From positions 1 through 64,000 of the forward strand of contig CAADVD010000010.1 in NCBI GenBank assembly GCA_900752435.1: a stretch of 64,000 bases of DNA, written 5' to 3'. Below are positions 45,592 through 53,030 of this stretch, one piece after another. The stretch's first letter is position 1; each line of letters begins with the position of its first letter. The notes under the pieces were generated by a model. The model worked only from the letters and a program-made list of their open reading frames with translations, was not told the origin of the DNA and ran no database searches. This stretch comes from Oscillospiraceae bacterium (GTDB lineage Bacteria > Bacillota > Clostridia > Oscillospirales > Ruminococcaceae). Position numbers and translations under genes: made by a program.

Positions 45592-45933
45592 ATGAAACAA
45601 AACGGAAGGATTGTGTTCAACCAGAATATTTTGAATGCAATTCCAAAAGATGTTCTGGATGATGTGCCGGAACACAAGACGGATGAATTTCACCGGGGCG
45701 TTCTGCTCTATTTGAGCAAAGAGACGCCAGAGCTTTATCAGAAAGCAGAAACCACCGAGGATTTGTCCGAGAAACTTCATCAGCAGTTTGCAGAGCAGAT
45801 ACGAAAGTTTGCTGAATTCGTGAAGGCGAAAAAGAGAAATGGAGGAATAAAAAATGCCAAAAACAAAGTTTCAATCTGTCGTATTTACGGCGATTACAGC
45901 CTGGATCATGGTATACATAATGACGCTGTATAA
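45592..45933 (+). CDS. small protein of unknown function
   Basis: The 113-residue acidic/basic helical protein begins MKQNGRIVFNQNILNAIP. GGAGGA lies eight bases ahead of ATG 45592. The last ~27 codons overlap the next gene (start 45854) in another frame by 80 bases, so the true C-terminus may be shorter if a frameshift is present. Helices rich in E, K and Q suggest a soluble cytoplasmic protein. I do not recognise it. Confidence 0.55.
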   Translation: MKQNGRIVFNQNILNAIPKDVLDDVPEHKTDEFHRGVLLYLSKETPELYQKAETTEDLSEKLHQQFAEQIRKFAEFVKAKKRNGGIKNAKNKVSICRIYGDYSLDHGIHNDAV

Positions 45934-46327
45934 TACAGTGCTGGCAATGGGGAGCTTCACAAACGCAACCTTTCTGATCGCGTTGAAAGAAATGTGGGTT
46001 GAGTTTATCGTTATTTTTCTGTGCGCGTTCTTTCTCTCAAGCCATGTTGCGAAATACTTTGCGTTTCGCGTGGTGCAGCCAGGGGACAGGCCGATTGTCA
46101 TTATTTTTGCAATTCAGGTGTTTACTGTTGTATCGCAGGTTGCATTGGCAAGCATTCTTGGCGTATATCACGGATATGGATTTACAAACCAGTTTATTCC
46201 GCATTATCTGGTGACTTACTGTAAAAACTTTATGATGGCACTGCCTGTACAGTTGTTCATTGCCGGACCGATTGCACGATGGATATTCCGTTCTATTTTT
46301 AAGCGAGGTGAGAAGGAAAAGAGTTGA
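45854..46327 (+). CDS. DUF2798-like membrane protein
   Basis: The 157-residue protein has four hydrophobic segments in a pattern like DUF2798 proteins (MPKTKFQSVVFTAITAWIMV start; two repeats of about 75 residues, each with two helices). A strong ribosome site, GGAGG, precedes ATG 45854. It overlaps the end of the previous frame by 80 bases. Function is unknown. The operon ends before the tRNA genes on the other strand. Confidence 0.7.
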   Translation: MPKTKFQSVVFTAITAWIMVYIMTLYNTVLAMGSFTNATFLIALKEMWVEFIVIFLCAFFLSSHVAKYFAFRVVQPGDRPIVIIFAIQVFTVVSQVALASILGVYHGYGFTNQFIPHYLVTYCKNFMMALPVQLFIAGPIARWIFRSIFKRGEKEKS

Positions 46328-46381
46328 ACCGGCATGAGCAAAAAGAAAATAAACGCTCGCCTATGGCGGGCAAACAAAAAA

Positions 46382-46411
46382 TTAAAACCACTAGAAAACT
46401 AGTGGTTTTAA
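46382..46411 (-). terminator. terminator of the tRNA operon
   Basis: TTAAAACCACTAG (46382-46394) and CTAGTGGTTTTAA (46399-46411), loop of four; on the minus strand it is followed by AATTTTTTG. It begins two bases after the tRNA-Tyr CCA end. Confidence 0.85.
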
Positions 46412-46412
46412 C

Positions 46413-46498
46413 TGGTGGTGGAAGATGGATTCGAACCATCGAAGCTGAAAAGCAACAGATTTACAGTCTGCCCCCTTTGGCCGCTCGGGAATTCCACC
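46413..46498 (-). tRNA. tRNA-Tyr (anticodon GUA)
   Basis: The 86-base gene on the minus strand has acceptor arms GGTGGAA and TTCCACC, anticodon GTA in the loop CTGTAAA, a long variable arm as expected for class II tRNA-Tyr, the T-loop GGTTCGAATCC, and an encoded CCA end. Confidence 0.95.
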
Positions 46499-46520
46499 AT
46501 ATGAAATTGTAGAGAGTAAA

Positions 46521-46596
46521 TGGAGCTGGTGGACGGACTCGAACCCCCGACCTGCTGATTACAAATCAGCTGCTCTACCAACTGAGCTACACCAGC
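46521..46596 (-). tRNA. tRNA-Thr (anticodon UGU)
   Basis: The 76-base gene on the minus strand has acceptor arms GCTGGTG and CACCAGC, D-arm GCTCAGTTGGTAGAGC, anticodon TGT in TTTGTAA, T-loop GGTTCGAGTCC and an encoded CCA. Confidence 0.95.
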
Positions 46597-46652
46597 AGAA
46601 GCTCCAACGCGAATTATTTTATCACAAAAAAGGAAACTTGTCAAGCTTTTTA

Positions 46653-46729
46653 TGGTCGAGGCGACAGGACTCGAACCTGCGGCATCTTGGTCCCAAACCA
46701 AGCACTCTACCAAACTGAGCTACGCCTCG
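46653..46729 (-). tRNA. tRNA-Pro (anticodon UGG)
   Basis: The 77-base gene on the minus strand has acceptor arms CGAGGCG and CGCCTCG, D-arm GCTCAGTTTGGTAGAGT, anticodon TGG in TTTGGGA, T-loop GGTTCGAGTCC and an encoded CCA. It is first in the three-tRNA operon. Confidence 0.95.
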
Positions 46730-46831
46730 ATTGTTGACGTATCGGCACACCCAATTCCTCATACGATGTGCCACTCAGAAAACTTGCTACTCATTCCCCA
46801 AGCTGTGCCTGCGTCATCAGACAGCTTTTAT

Positions 46832-46860
46832 ATTATACACAGCAATCTTTATTTTGTCAA
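46832..46860 (-). promoter_or_regulatory. consensus promoter of the tRNA operon
   Basis: On the minus strand a perfect TTGACA (46860-46855), 17 bases, and a perfect TATAAT (46837-46832), about 100 bases upstream of tRNA-Pro. The rest of the gap up to 47126 holds only the inverted repeat at 47012. Confidence 0.85.
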
Positions 46861-47011
46861 GAGAAAAAATTAATTTTTTTAAAATTCGCAAAAAACAGGT
46901 TTGAATTGCCTTCTCATACTTCTATCTAAGGTGCAAAATATCCTATAAAACAGTTACATTGATTGCTGTATTTGGTATTTCCTACAAAAATTAAAAATGT
47001 CCAAAATTTTT

Positions 47012-47049
47012 ATGCGCAAAGTTGCACATTCGCGTGCAACTTTCCGCAT
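47012..47049 (-). terminator. inverted repeat after the AI-2E family permease gene
   Basis: ATGCGCAAAGTTGCAC (47012-47027) with GTGCAACTTTCCGCAT (47034-47049), one mismatch. The minus strand ends in AAAAATTTTGG, so termination is plausible but not strong. Confidence 0.55.
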
Positions 47050-47126
47050 AAAACGAGGGGATAGTGAAAGGACTTTTCCATACAGAACAAAAGAAAATCG
47101 CCCAGAGCAATTGCCTTGAAGCTTTC

Positions 47127-48386
47127 TCATTTCTCCGGCGGAAATGTGATCATCTCACCGGTTTTCTCATCCACACGCTCCAATGACTTGTAATCGTGCG
47201 TATCTGTGGAAAACCCTTTCTCACTCAATGAGCGATTGGTCAAGGTGCGGATCAGCGCATAAATCACAGCAAAAGCCGGTACGCCAACAATCATGCCAAC
47301 AAAGCCAAACAATCCGCCGCCAACCATAATAGCAAAAATTACCCAAAAGCTGGTCAACCCAGTGGACTCGCCCAAAATCTTCGGTCCTAAAATATTGCCG
47401 TCGAACTGCTGCAAGATCAAGATGAACAGCACGAAATACAAGCAGGCTTTGGGATCCACAAGCAAAATAATCAGCGCGCTCGGAATCGCACCGATAAACG
47501 GTCCGAAAAATGGAATCACATTGGTTACACCGATGATGACGCTGATTAAAAGCGGCAGCGGCCAGCCGAACAAATTCATAAAAATAAAGCACAAAATTCC
47601 GATAATCAGAGAGTCCAATAGTTTTCCGACAATGAAGCCGCTGAACACACGATGCGTTTCCCGTGCGGTTTGCAAAAAGGTATTGGCATGCTTCGATTCC
47701 AATACCGCATACAGGATTTTCTTGGCCTGAGCGGCGAACGTCTCCTTACTGTACAGCAGATAAATCGATACAATAATCCCCACCAATACATTTTTGGCCA
47801 CATTGAGTACGCCCATAATGCCAATGGTGACACCGGCCAGAATGTTGTTGATGCTGGGCAGAAAATCGCGCACCTTTGCATAAATCTGATCAATGTTGCC
47901 AAACAAATTGTCTACGGCCTTTTCCGCCCATTTGGCGTATTGCGGATTGTCCGCCAGCAACTGTTCCAGTTCCACCTGCGCATTGTCCAAATAGCCCGGC
48001 AGGCTATCCACAAACCCCATGATGCTGCTGACCAATTGCGGGATAATCATCCCAATCAGCGCCGCCACTGCGGCAATGGCCAGCAGGATGGTTACAAATA
48101 CCGCCGCAATCCGCGCCACTTTTCGTCCATGCTCCGGAGAAAGCCGCTTCGCTTTCCGCTGCAGCAAGTGACCGATATGCCGGTCAAAAAAGTTGACCGC
48201 AGGAGCCAGCAAATACGCAATCACCGCTCCATATAAAATCGGCTTCAGAATGTTCAGAAGCATCCCCACGCCACTGCCAATCATTTCGATACGGAACAGC
48301 GCAAAGAAAAACAGCACGCTCAACACAATCACCACAAACGCTGTGATGCCCCAATATAAATATTTTTTGTCCCACCGATATTTCAA
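47127..48386 (-). CDS. AI-2E/PerM-family transporter
   Basis: The 419-residue membrane protein has about eight helices in the family pattern: two near the N-terminus, a soluble region with VELEQLLADNPQYAKWAEK, then NVIPFFGPFIGAIPSALIILL and GPKILGESTGLTSFWVI, which are the conserved C-terminal motifs. Members export AI-2 or act as Na+/H+ antiporters or putative permeases, so the substrate is open. The start is TTG 48386 with GGGAGCGAGGAG ahead. It is on the minus strand, 126 bases after the large permease, with no clear terminator between. Confidence 0.85.
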   Translation of the reverse strand: MKYRWDKKYLYWGITAFVVIVLSVLFFFALFRIEMIGSGVGMLLNILKPILYGAVIAYLLAPAVNFFDRHIGHLLQRKAKRLSPEHGRKVARIAAVFVTILLAIAAVAALIGMIIPQLVSSIMGFVDSLPGYLDNAQVELEQLLADNPQYAKWAEKAVDNLFGNIDQIYAKVRDFLPSINNILAGVTIGIMGVLNVAKNVLVGIIVSIYLLYSKETFAAQAKKILYAVLESKHANTFLQTARETHRVFSGFIVGKLLDSLIIGILCFIFMNLFGWPLPLLISVIIGVTNVIPFFGPFIGAIPSALIILLVDPKACLYFVLFILILQQFDGNILGPKILGESTGLTSFWVIFAIMVGGGLFGFVGMIVGVPAFAVIYALIRTLTNRSLSEKGFSTDTHDYKSLERVDEKTGEMITFPPEK

Positions 48387-48512
48387 TGCTCCTCGCTCCC
48401 ATTCTGTACTGCCTGTATTTCCGTATCCATCAATCGGACAGAGAATACATCCGATTTCCCGAATTTGGAAAGGGGATCTCGCTTATCTGCCATCCCGTAA
48501 ATGTCGTTCTTC

Positions 48513-50798
48513 CTACTCGTCCGGCATCAACAGCTCCACGGCACTGTTATAAACGCCGGGAAAAGATTTGACAAACACCAGCCGATCCATTCCGCCCGTC
48601 AACGCATGCTGGGAATAACAGTGCTCCAGCGTTTTCCGAATTTCCTGCGAATCCGTTACAGTCCGCAGCACAATTTGATCGGCGCTTTCCGAAACATTGT
48701 ACCACGACAAGTAAGAATCATACGATTGATAGCCCGGATAAAACAAATCCCACGCATAAATGCCTTGGCTCGTATCAATGGAACCACTGCACAGCATCAT
48801 GGAATCCCTTCCATCTTCAGTTCGCGGCTCTGCAATGGTCAACTCCTCGATGGCATCATAATTCGGCGTCAGCAAATCGTACCAGCCGGCTTTCTGCAAA
48901 TACGCAATGGTGTTGTGGTAATGCGCTTTGATGGAAACGCACACGTTGCTCGGAAAGTCGTTTTCCAAAGCGCCCGATAGCTCCAGTTCCACCACGCCCA
49001 AAGCCGGCTGTTCGGGATACCGCAGCTGATCCAGCATTTCATTGGCGACGTCCTTCTGCAAAGCGTTCTGAAATTGTGCCAAATCCAACTGTTCCGCCGT
49101 CAGCGCTGTCGAGCGCGTGCCATACAAATCCCGAACCCATATCTGCTTGCAGCGGGTAAAATCCATCTGATATGCATAGTGCGTTTTGAATTTGAATTTC
49201 GGATAATTCATCAATTCGCTCAGTATTCGATAGCTTTCCTTATCACTGATAAAATAACAGCGCGACAGCATACGCCCATTCTTCAGCCGATATTGAATGC
49301 GTATGGTGTCTTGGGCCGTATCTCCACTTCCGTGCTGATCGATGGTAGAATGGTTGTAATCCGTAATCACGCGGAGCAAATCCGGATCGCCGGTAAAAAA
49401 CATCTCGTCTTCCACATTACCCTGCGCGTAATAAAACAAGCCGTTGCTTCCATACCACAGCGAGGACGGCATAATGCCCTCATCGCCATAATAATTGATG
49501 CCGGCCTGCGCAATGTCCTCGACAGGCGGCACGGCGTTGTAGACCCCAAATCCGGCCGTACCCATATAAGCAAGAAATACCCCATACACCGGCAGTACGC
49601 ACAAATAAGGCTGGCACCGGCGCAGAACTTCGCGGCACGAATGGTATACCACCAAGCCAAATACCCCATAGCCCACGAGCGTGCCAATTATAAACAGTAC
49701 ATAACGCAATTCGTACATCAAGTCCGCTTCGCTCCAGAACGTTCCGCTGATATACAGCACCAATGTACCCGTCAGCGCAGAGGTCAAAAACTGCGTCACA
49801 CCAGTAAGCAGACGGCTGGCGCTTCGCTGTCCGGCTGTTTCGCTCTTTCGGCGGCGGCAGCAAAACACCGCTGCGGCCAACAACAGCAAGGACAGCACAA
49901 ACCACAGCACCAACTGTCCCATAGCCGGTGTAACCGAATCCCACAGTCCTATTGCCTGCTGATGATTCTCCAGACGGCGTGTCAGCAGAAAATTGGTCGC
50001 TCCCTCAAAATAAATGGCGCGTTCGCCCCAGAAAAGGACGTATGGGAACAAAAATCCCACCATCGATTGCAGGTGATAGGGAATGCAGTAACCGTAAATG
50101 TTCTGCTCCAACAGCGCATTCACACATAAAAACATCGTCACCGGCGCAAAGAGCACCACCAGTGGATACAGCACGTTTTCCGTCAGCGTTCCCGACAGCA
50201 TGGCGACCAGCGCCGCAACCGCATACGGAATCAGCATCAGCACAGCGCTGGCAAACACCACAAACAAAAGCTCCATCAGCAGCTCCGGCATAAAACCCAT
50301 CAACAGCACATTGAGGGCAAACAACAGCAAGTAACTCAGCGCCATCGGCACCAGCAGGATACCCACACCGGCAGTCATCCGCGCAAGCGCCGCTGTTTCC
50401 CGCTTGATGGGCAGTGCCGCGTACACATCCATAGCACGCCGGTTGGTCAAATACGCAAACTGAATCAGCGCCAGCACAAAGGCCAGCACCGGAAACAAAA
50501 ACACCGAACACGGACTCAGCGCAAAAGCGTAGGTCACCAGTTCGCTCTTCTCCGCCCACTGCTGATCTATCACATAGAGTATGGTTTGCTGGTCGATCTT
50601 CTGCCCGTTTAAATCCGGGTAGGTCTGCGCCGCTGTCAGCGCATTGGGCAGCAGAATCAACAGCAGGTATGCCAGACAAAGCACAATCAAAAACGGCACA
50701 TTCTGACGGATTTCGTTCCGAAACGCATGCCAAAATGCCGTTCGCGGGCGATTGGCTTCTTTTCTCTCCGCGTTAGAATTGAATGCTGTTAAATTCAT
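48513..50798 (-). CDS. ABC transporter permease with large extracytoplasmic domain (DUF6449-like)
   Basis: The 761-residue protein has an N-terminal half of about eight to ten membrane helices (about residues 30-440, including LPFVLIV-like and QFAYLTNRRAMDVYAALPIKRE, a motif of ABC-2 type permeases) and a ~320-residue C-terminal domain outside the membrane. The start ATG 50798 has GGAGGGAG and overlaps the ATPase gene by 26 bases. It is coupled to a BcrA-type ATPase and a GntR repressor, as in YtrA-controlled exporters. It probably forms the pore of an exporter for an envelope-active compound; the substrate is unknown. Confidence 0.75.
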   Translation of the reverse strand: MNLTAFNSNAERKEANRPRTAFWHAFRNEIRQNVPFLIVLCLAYLLLILLPNALTAAQTYPDLNGQKIDQQTILYVIDQQWAEKSELVTYAFALSPCSVFLFPVLAFVLALIQFAYLTNRRAMDVYAALPIKRETAALARMTAGVGILLVPMALSYLLLFALNVLLMGFMPELLMELLFVVFASAVLMLIPYAVAALVAMLSGTLTENVLYPLVVLFAPVTMFLCVNALLEQNIYGYCIPYHLQSMVGFLFPYVLFWGERAIYFEGATNFLLTRRLENHQQAIGLWDSVTPAMGQLVLWFVLSLLLLAAAVFCCRRRKSETAGQRSASRLLTGVTQFLTSALTGTLVLYISGTFWSEADLMYELRYVLFIIGTLVGYGVFGLVVYHSCREVLRRCQPYLCVLPVYGVFLAYMGTAGFGVYNAVPPVEDIAQAGINYYGDEGIMPSSLWYGSNGLFYYAQGNVEDEMFFTGDPDLLRVITDYNHSTIDQHGSGDTAQDTIRIQYRLKNGRMLSRCYFISDKESYRILSELMNYPKFKFKTHYAYQMDFTRCKQIWVRDLYGTRSTALTAEQLDLAQFQNALQKDVANEMLDQLRYPEQPALGVVELELSGALENDFPSNVCVSIKAHYHNTIAYLQKAGWYDLLTPNYDAIEELTIAEPRTEDGRDSMMLCSGSIDTSQGIYAWDLFYPGYQSYDSYLSWYNVSESADQIVLRTVTDSQEIRKTLEHCYSQHALTGGMDRLVFVKSFPGVYNSAVELLMPDE

Positions 50799-51672
50799 AG
50801 CCGACTCCCTCCATCTCATCAATGAACACTTCCTCCAGAGTCAGCGGAATTGCCTCTAAAAACACCGGATTCAACGAAGAAACATATTTTTCAATCACGC
50901 CGCGATTGCCCTTGGCCGTAAACGTAATCAAATTTCCGCGCTTGGAAAACTTGGTCAGCTCCAATTCGGAAAACGCATCTCGGCTCGGCGCCTGTTCAAA
51001 CGCACAATGAAATTTGCAAATGTTGAGCTTTAAACTATCCAAATCGCGTTCCAGCACCAGTCCGCCCCGATGAAGCAGACCGACGTGATCGCACAAATCC
51101 TCCAGCTCACGCAAATTGTGCGAGGCAATGAGAATGGTCGTGCCGCGCTGGCCGATCAGCTCCACTAAAATTTTGCGCACAACGCTGCGAATGACCGGAT
51201 CCAATCCGTCAAACGCCTCGTCCAGCAACAGAATGGATGGACAGGTGGACAGCGCCAGCACCAATCCGGCCTGCCGCTGCATGCCTTTGGAAAACGTCGC
51301 AAGACGCTTTTTCGGATCCAGCGGAAACACCGCACAAAGCTGTCGGTAAACTTCCATGCTGAAATTGGAATAGTAGCTTCGATAAAATGCCGCCATGCTG
51401 TTCATCGTCGCCTGCGGCAAAAAGTACAGCTCATCTGACAAATAGAAAATCTCATTTTTCAGCGCCGGATTTTCATACACCGGTTTGCCGTCGATGCAAA
51501 TTTGACCGCTGTCCGCCTGATAGACGCCAGCAATCAGGCGCAAAAAGGTGGACTTTCCGGCGCCGTTGGAACCCACCAACCCATAGATGGTTTCGGCTTC
51601 AATGGTGCAGCTGAGGCCGTCCAGAGCAGTCAGTCCGCCAAAGGTTTTGGTTACGTCTGTCATCTGTATCAT
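50773..51672 (-). CDS. ABC transporter ATP-binding protein
   Basis: The 299-residue ATPase has Walker A GSNGAGKST, signature region FSKGMQRQAGLVLAL, Walker B ILLLDEAFDGLDP and switch histidine region ASHNLRE, followed by a ~80-residue C-terminal domain as in BcrA-type exporters. Note that the Walker B carries EAFDG rather than EPxxG. The start overlaps the GntR stop (ATGA at 51669-51672), and its 3' end overlaps the permease start. All three genes are translationally coupled. Confidence 0.9.
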   Translation of the reverse strand: MIQMTDVTKTFGGLTALDGLSCTIEAETIYGLVGSNGAGKSTFLRLIAGVYQADSGQICIDGKPVYENPALKNEIFYLSDELYFLPQATMNSMAAFYRSYYSNFSMEVYRQLCAVFPLDPKKRLATFSKGMQRQAGLVLALSTCPSILLLDEAFDGLDPVIRSVVRKILVELIGQRGTTILIASHNLRELEDLCDHVGLLHRGGLVLERDLDSLKLNICKFHCAFEQAPSRDAFSELELTKFSKRGNLITFTAKGNRGVIEKYVSSLNPVFLEAIPLTLEEVFIDEMEGVGYEFNSIQF

Positions 51673-52082
51673 TCCGGCGTTTCCACTCCTTTCTGCCTGT
51701 CCGCCTGAGCCGTCTTGCCCTTGGCGGAAAAGATGCTTTCGGACAATGCTTCAATGTCCTGTCGGGTGATGTGGTAAATTAAATTCTTTTCGATCACAGC
51801 GCGGATTTCCTCCAATGCTTTTTGGCGGAACAAATCCGCGCTGTGCGCGCCGCCATGGACAAAAGAGCCCTTTCCGCCGATGGAGGTGATCACACCTTCC
51901 CGTTCCAGCTGGGCAAAGGCTTTTTGAATGGTGTTGTGGTTGATGCCGATTTCTTTAGCCAGCGTGCGCACGGCCGGAAGGCGGTCTCCGTCCTGCAGTT
52001 CCCCCAGCGCAATGGATTCCTTAATCTTATCGCAAATTTGTTCATAAATGGGTTTTCGGCTTCTAAAATCCAGTTCGAACAA
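51669..52082 (-). CDS. GntR-family repressor, YtrA subfamily
   Basis: The 137-residue protein has a winged helix at the N-terminus (FELDFRSRKPIYEQICDKI, then LPAVRTLAKEIGINHNTIQKAF and GSFVHG) with only a short helical tail, which is the YtrA layout. Open frame runs upstream, but TTG 52082 with AAAGGAG at 52090-52096 gives the standard family start. It controls the ABC transporter downstream by its operator at 52132-52152. Confidence 0.88.
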   Translation of the reverse strand: MFELDFRSRKPIYEQICDKIKESIALGELQDGDRLPAVRTLAKEIGINHNTIQKAFAQLEREGVITSIGGKGSFVHGGAHSADLFRQKALEEIRAVIEKNLIYHITRQDIEALSESIFSAKGKTAQADRQKGVETPE

Positions 52083-52131
52083 CGTATTTTCTCCTTTCAC
52101 GCAAAGCTTTGTTTTGCGGAAATGATTCCAT

Positions 52132-52186
52132 CGTACTAGTCTGATTGGTACAATTTTATTATAAAAACTTTCCCGAATGGTGTCAA
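52132..52186 (-). promoter_or_regulatory. promoter and operator of the gntR-ABC operon
   Basis: On the minus strand TTGACA (52186-52181), 17 bases, TATAAT (52163-52158), a consensus promoter. Just downstream is an inverted repeat with half-sites TTGTACCAA and CTAGTACGA (52154-52132) of the YtrA operator type. Autorepression is likely. Confidence 0.8.
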
Positions 52187-52217
52187 CGTTAAAACCATGC
52201 AAATTCGTTCTGCATGC

Positions 52218-52248
52218 AAAAAAACAGAGCGAAAACTCCGCTCTGTTT
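52218..52248 (-). terminator. terminator of the 53-codon gene
   Basis: AAACAGAGCG (52222-52231) and CGCTCTGTTT (52239-52248); on the minus strand it ends in a run of seven T. Confidence 0.8.
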
Positions 52249-52261
52249 CATTCTTATTGAT

Positions 52262-52423
52262 TTAAGCCAATCCGCAGTCATCGTAATCCTTCCACTTTTC
52301 GTGGTAAGCCCGTTCGTCCAAAAAGCGATACACGAGATAAAGCCCAGCCATCACCACAGCCGCCAGCCCAACCACCAAGGAAGCAACGGAAAAGATATTG
52401 AAGCCGCTTTCTTTTTTTGCCAC
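52262..52423 (-). CDS. small (53-residue) membrane protein
   Basis: The GTG-started frame on the minus strand encodes MAKKESGFNIFSV, a membrane helix of about 22 residues (ASLVVGLAAVVMAGLYLVY), and a charged tail ending YDDCGLA. GAAGGG lies seven bases before the GTG. It has its own promoter (52564-52592) and terminator. The size and layout fit small membrane proteins conserved in Clostridia, but I do not recognise a family. Too short for many gene finders. Confidence 0.7.
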   Translation of the reverse strand: MAKKESGFNIFSVASLVVGLAAVVMAGLYLVYRFLDERAYHEKWKDYDDCGLA

Positions 52424-52563
52424 AACAAACCCTTCTTTCTCATTTTATCATTAGACTTGTTTGGAAACCTTGTGATTGGAAACCCTGTGAAAAGATACAA
52501 AAAAGTTTAAACTTGAGAAGATTTCCGAACAAGTCTACTAAAAAGTCTATTCTATTTTCTTCC

Positions 52564-52592
52564 ATGATAATCAAAAAAAGAGCGCTTGTCAA
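52564..52592 (-). promoter_or_regulatory. promoter of the 53-codon gene
   Basis: On the minus strand TTGACA (52592-52587), 17 bases, TATCAT (52569-52564). The leader would be about 130 bases, with no clear structure. Confidence 0.6.
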
Positions 52593-52746
52593 TTCAAACA
52601 GGGTATTTTTTATAAAATATTCACGGATAGCGCCGCATGTCCCATCACTTTTCCGCAAAAATGGTTCTTGTCTTCTTCGCGCCCATCCCAAGGCGTTCTG
52701 TCTCTTCCAATAAAAGCAACTTTTTTCTTAAATTTATAAAAAAGTA

Positions 52747-52775
52747 TTGCAAAACGCTCTCGAATGTTGTATAAT
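52747..52775 (+). promoter_or_regulatory. promoter of the putative non-coding RNA
   Basis: TTGCAA (52747-52752), 17 bases, TATAAT (52770-52775) on the plus strand. Confidence 0.65.
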
Positions 52776-52781
52776 ACAGAT

Positions 52782-52928
52782 GAGAAAACAAATACGGATT
52801 CGTTCCGAGTTGTTTCTCTCAAAGCCGGCAGCCAGGGGTCACCCCAAACGCTCCTGGCCCGGTTTTTGAGGAAATTTTATTTCTTGAAGCACAGCAAGGC
52901 AGATTTGTGAAAGCAGATCTGCTTTTTT
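52782..52928 (+). ncRNA. probable structured non-coding RNA, about 147 nt
   Basis: A promoter (52747) and a terminator frame this stretch and no open frame fits inside. The predicted folds are three: GAGAAA with TTTCTC (about 52783-52822); a long stem TCAAAGCCGG with CCGGTTTTTGA enclosing GCCAGG with CCTGGC and the short GGGG-TCA-CCCC; and a terminal hairpin AAG-G-CAGATTTG with CAGATCTGCTT (52896-52924) followed by six T. It does not match the 6S, SRP, tmRNA or RNase P cores that I can recall, nor a known riboswitch, and no plus-strand gene follows. It sits antisense-free between two minus-strand genes. Confidence 0.5.
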
Positions 52929-52958
52929 GTTTGTTCAAAAAATCGCGCCAAAACAATG

Positions 52959-53000
52959 GAGCTGTATCCACACACCATTTTCGGTGTATGGATACAGCTC
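52959..53000 (-). terminator. long hairpin after the PrsA-like gene
   Basis: An 18-base stem, GAGCTGTATCCACACACC (52959-52976) with GGTGTATGGATACAGCTC (52983-53000), one mismatch. It follows the stop at 53031 on the minus strand; the T tract is interrupted (ATTGTTTTGG). Confidence 0.65.
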
Positions 53001-53030
53001 GGTTGGTTCATTGAAAAACGGGGCTATGCG

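Noticed and set aside
23800..46411. genomic island inserted at the 3' end of tRNA-Tyr
   Set aside because: The A+T shift and the tRNA at 46413 are suggestive, but no integrase gene and no copy of the tRNA 3' end were found at the far side.
49074..50129. 351-codon plus-strand frame inside the large permease
   Set aside because: Antisense shadow; composition is not protein-like and no start signal is present.
52782..52928. 6S RNA, SRP RNA or T-box leader
   Set aside because: The fold lacks the single long bulged rod of 6S, the SRP core loop and the T-box sequence, and no gene follows on the strand.
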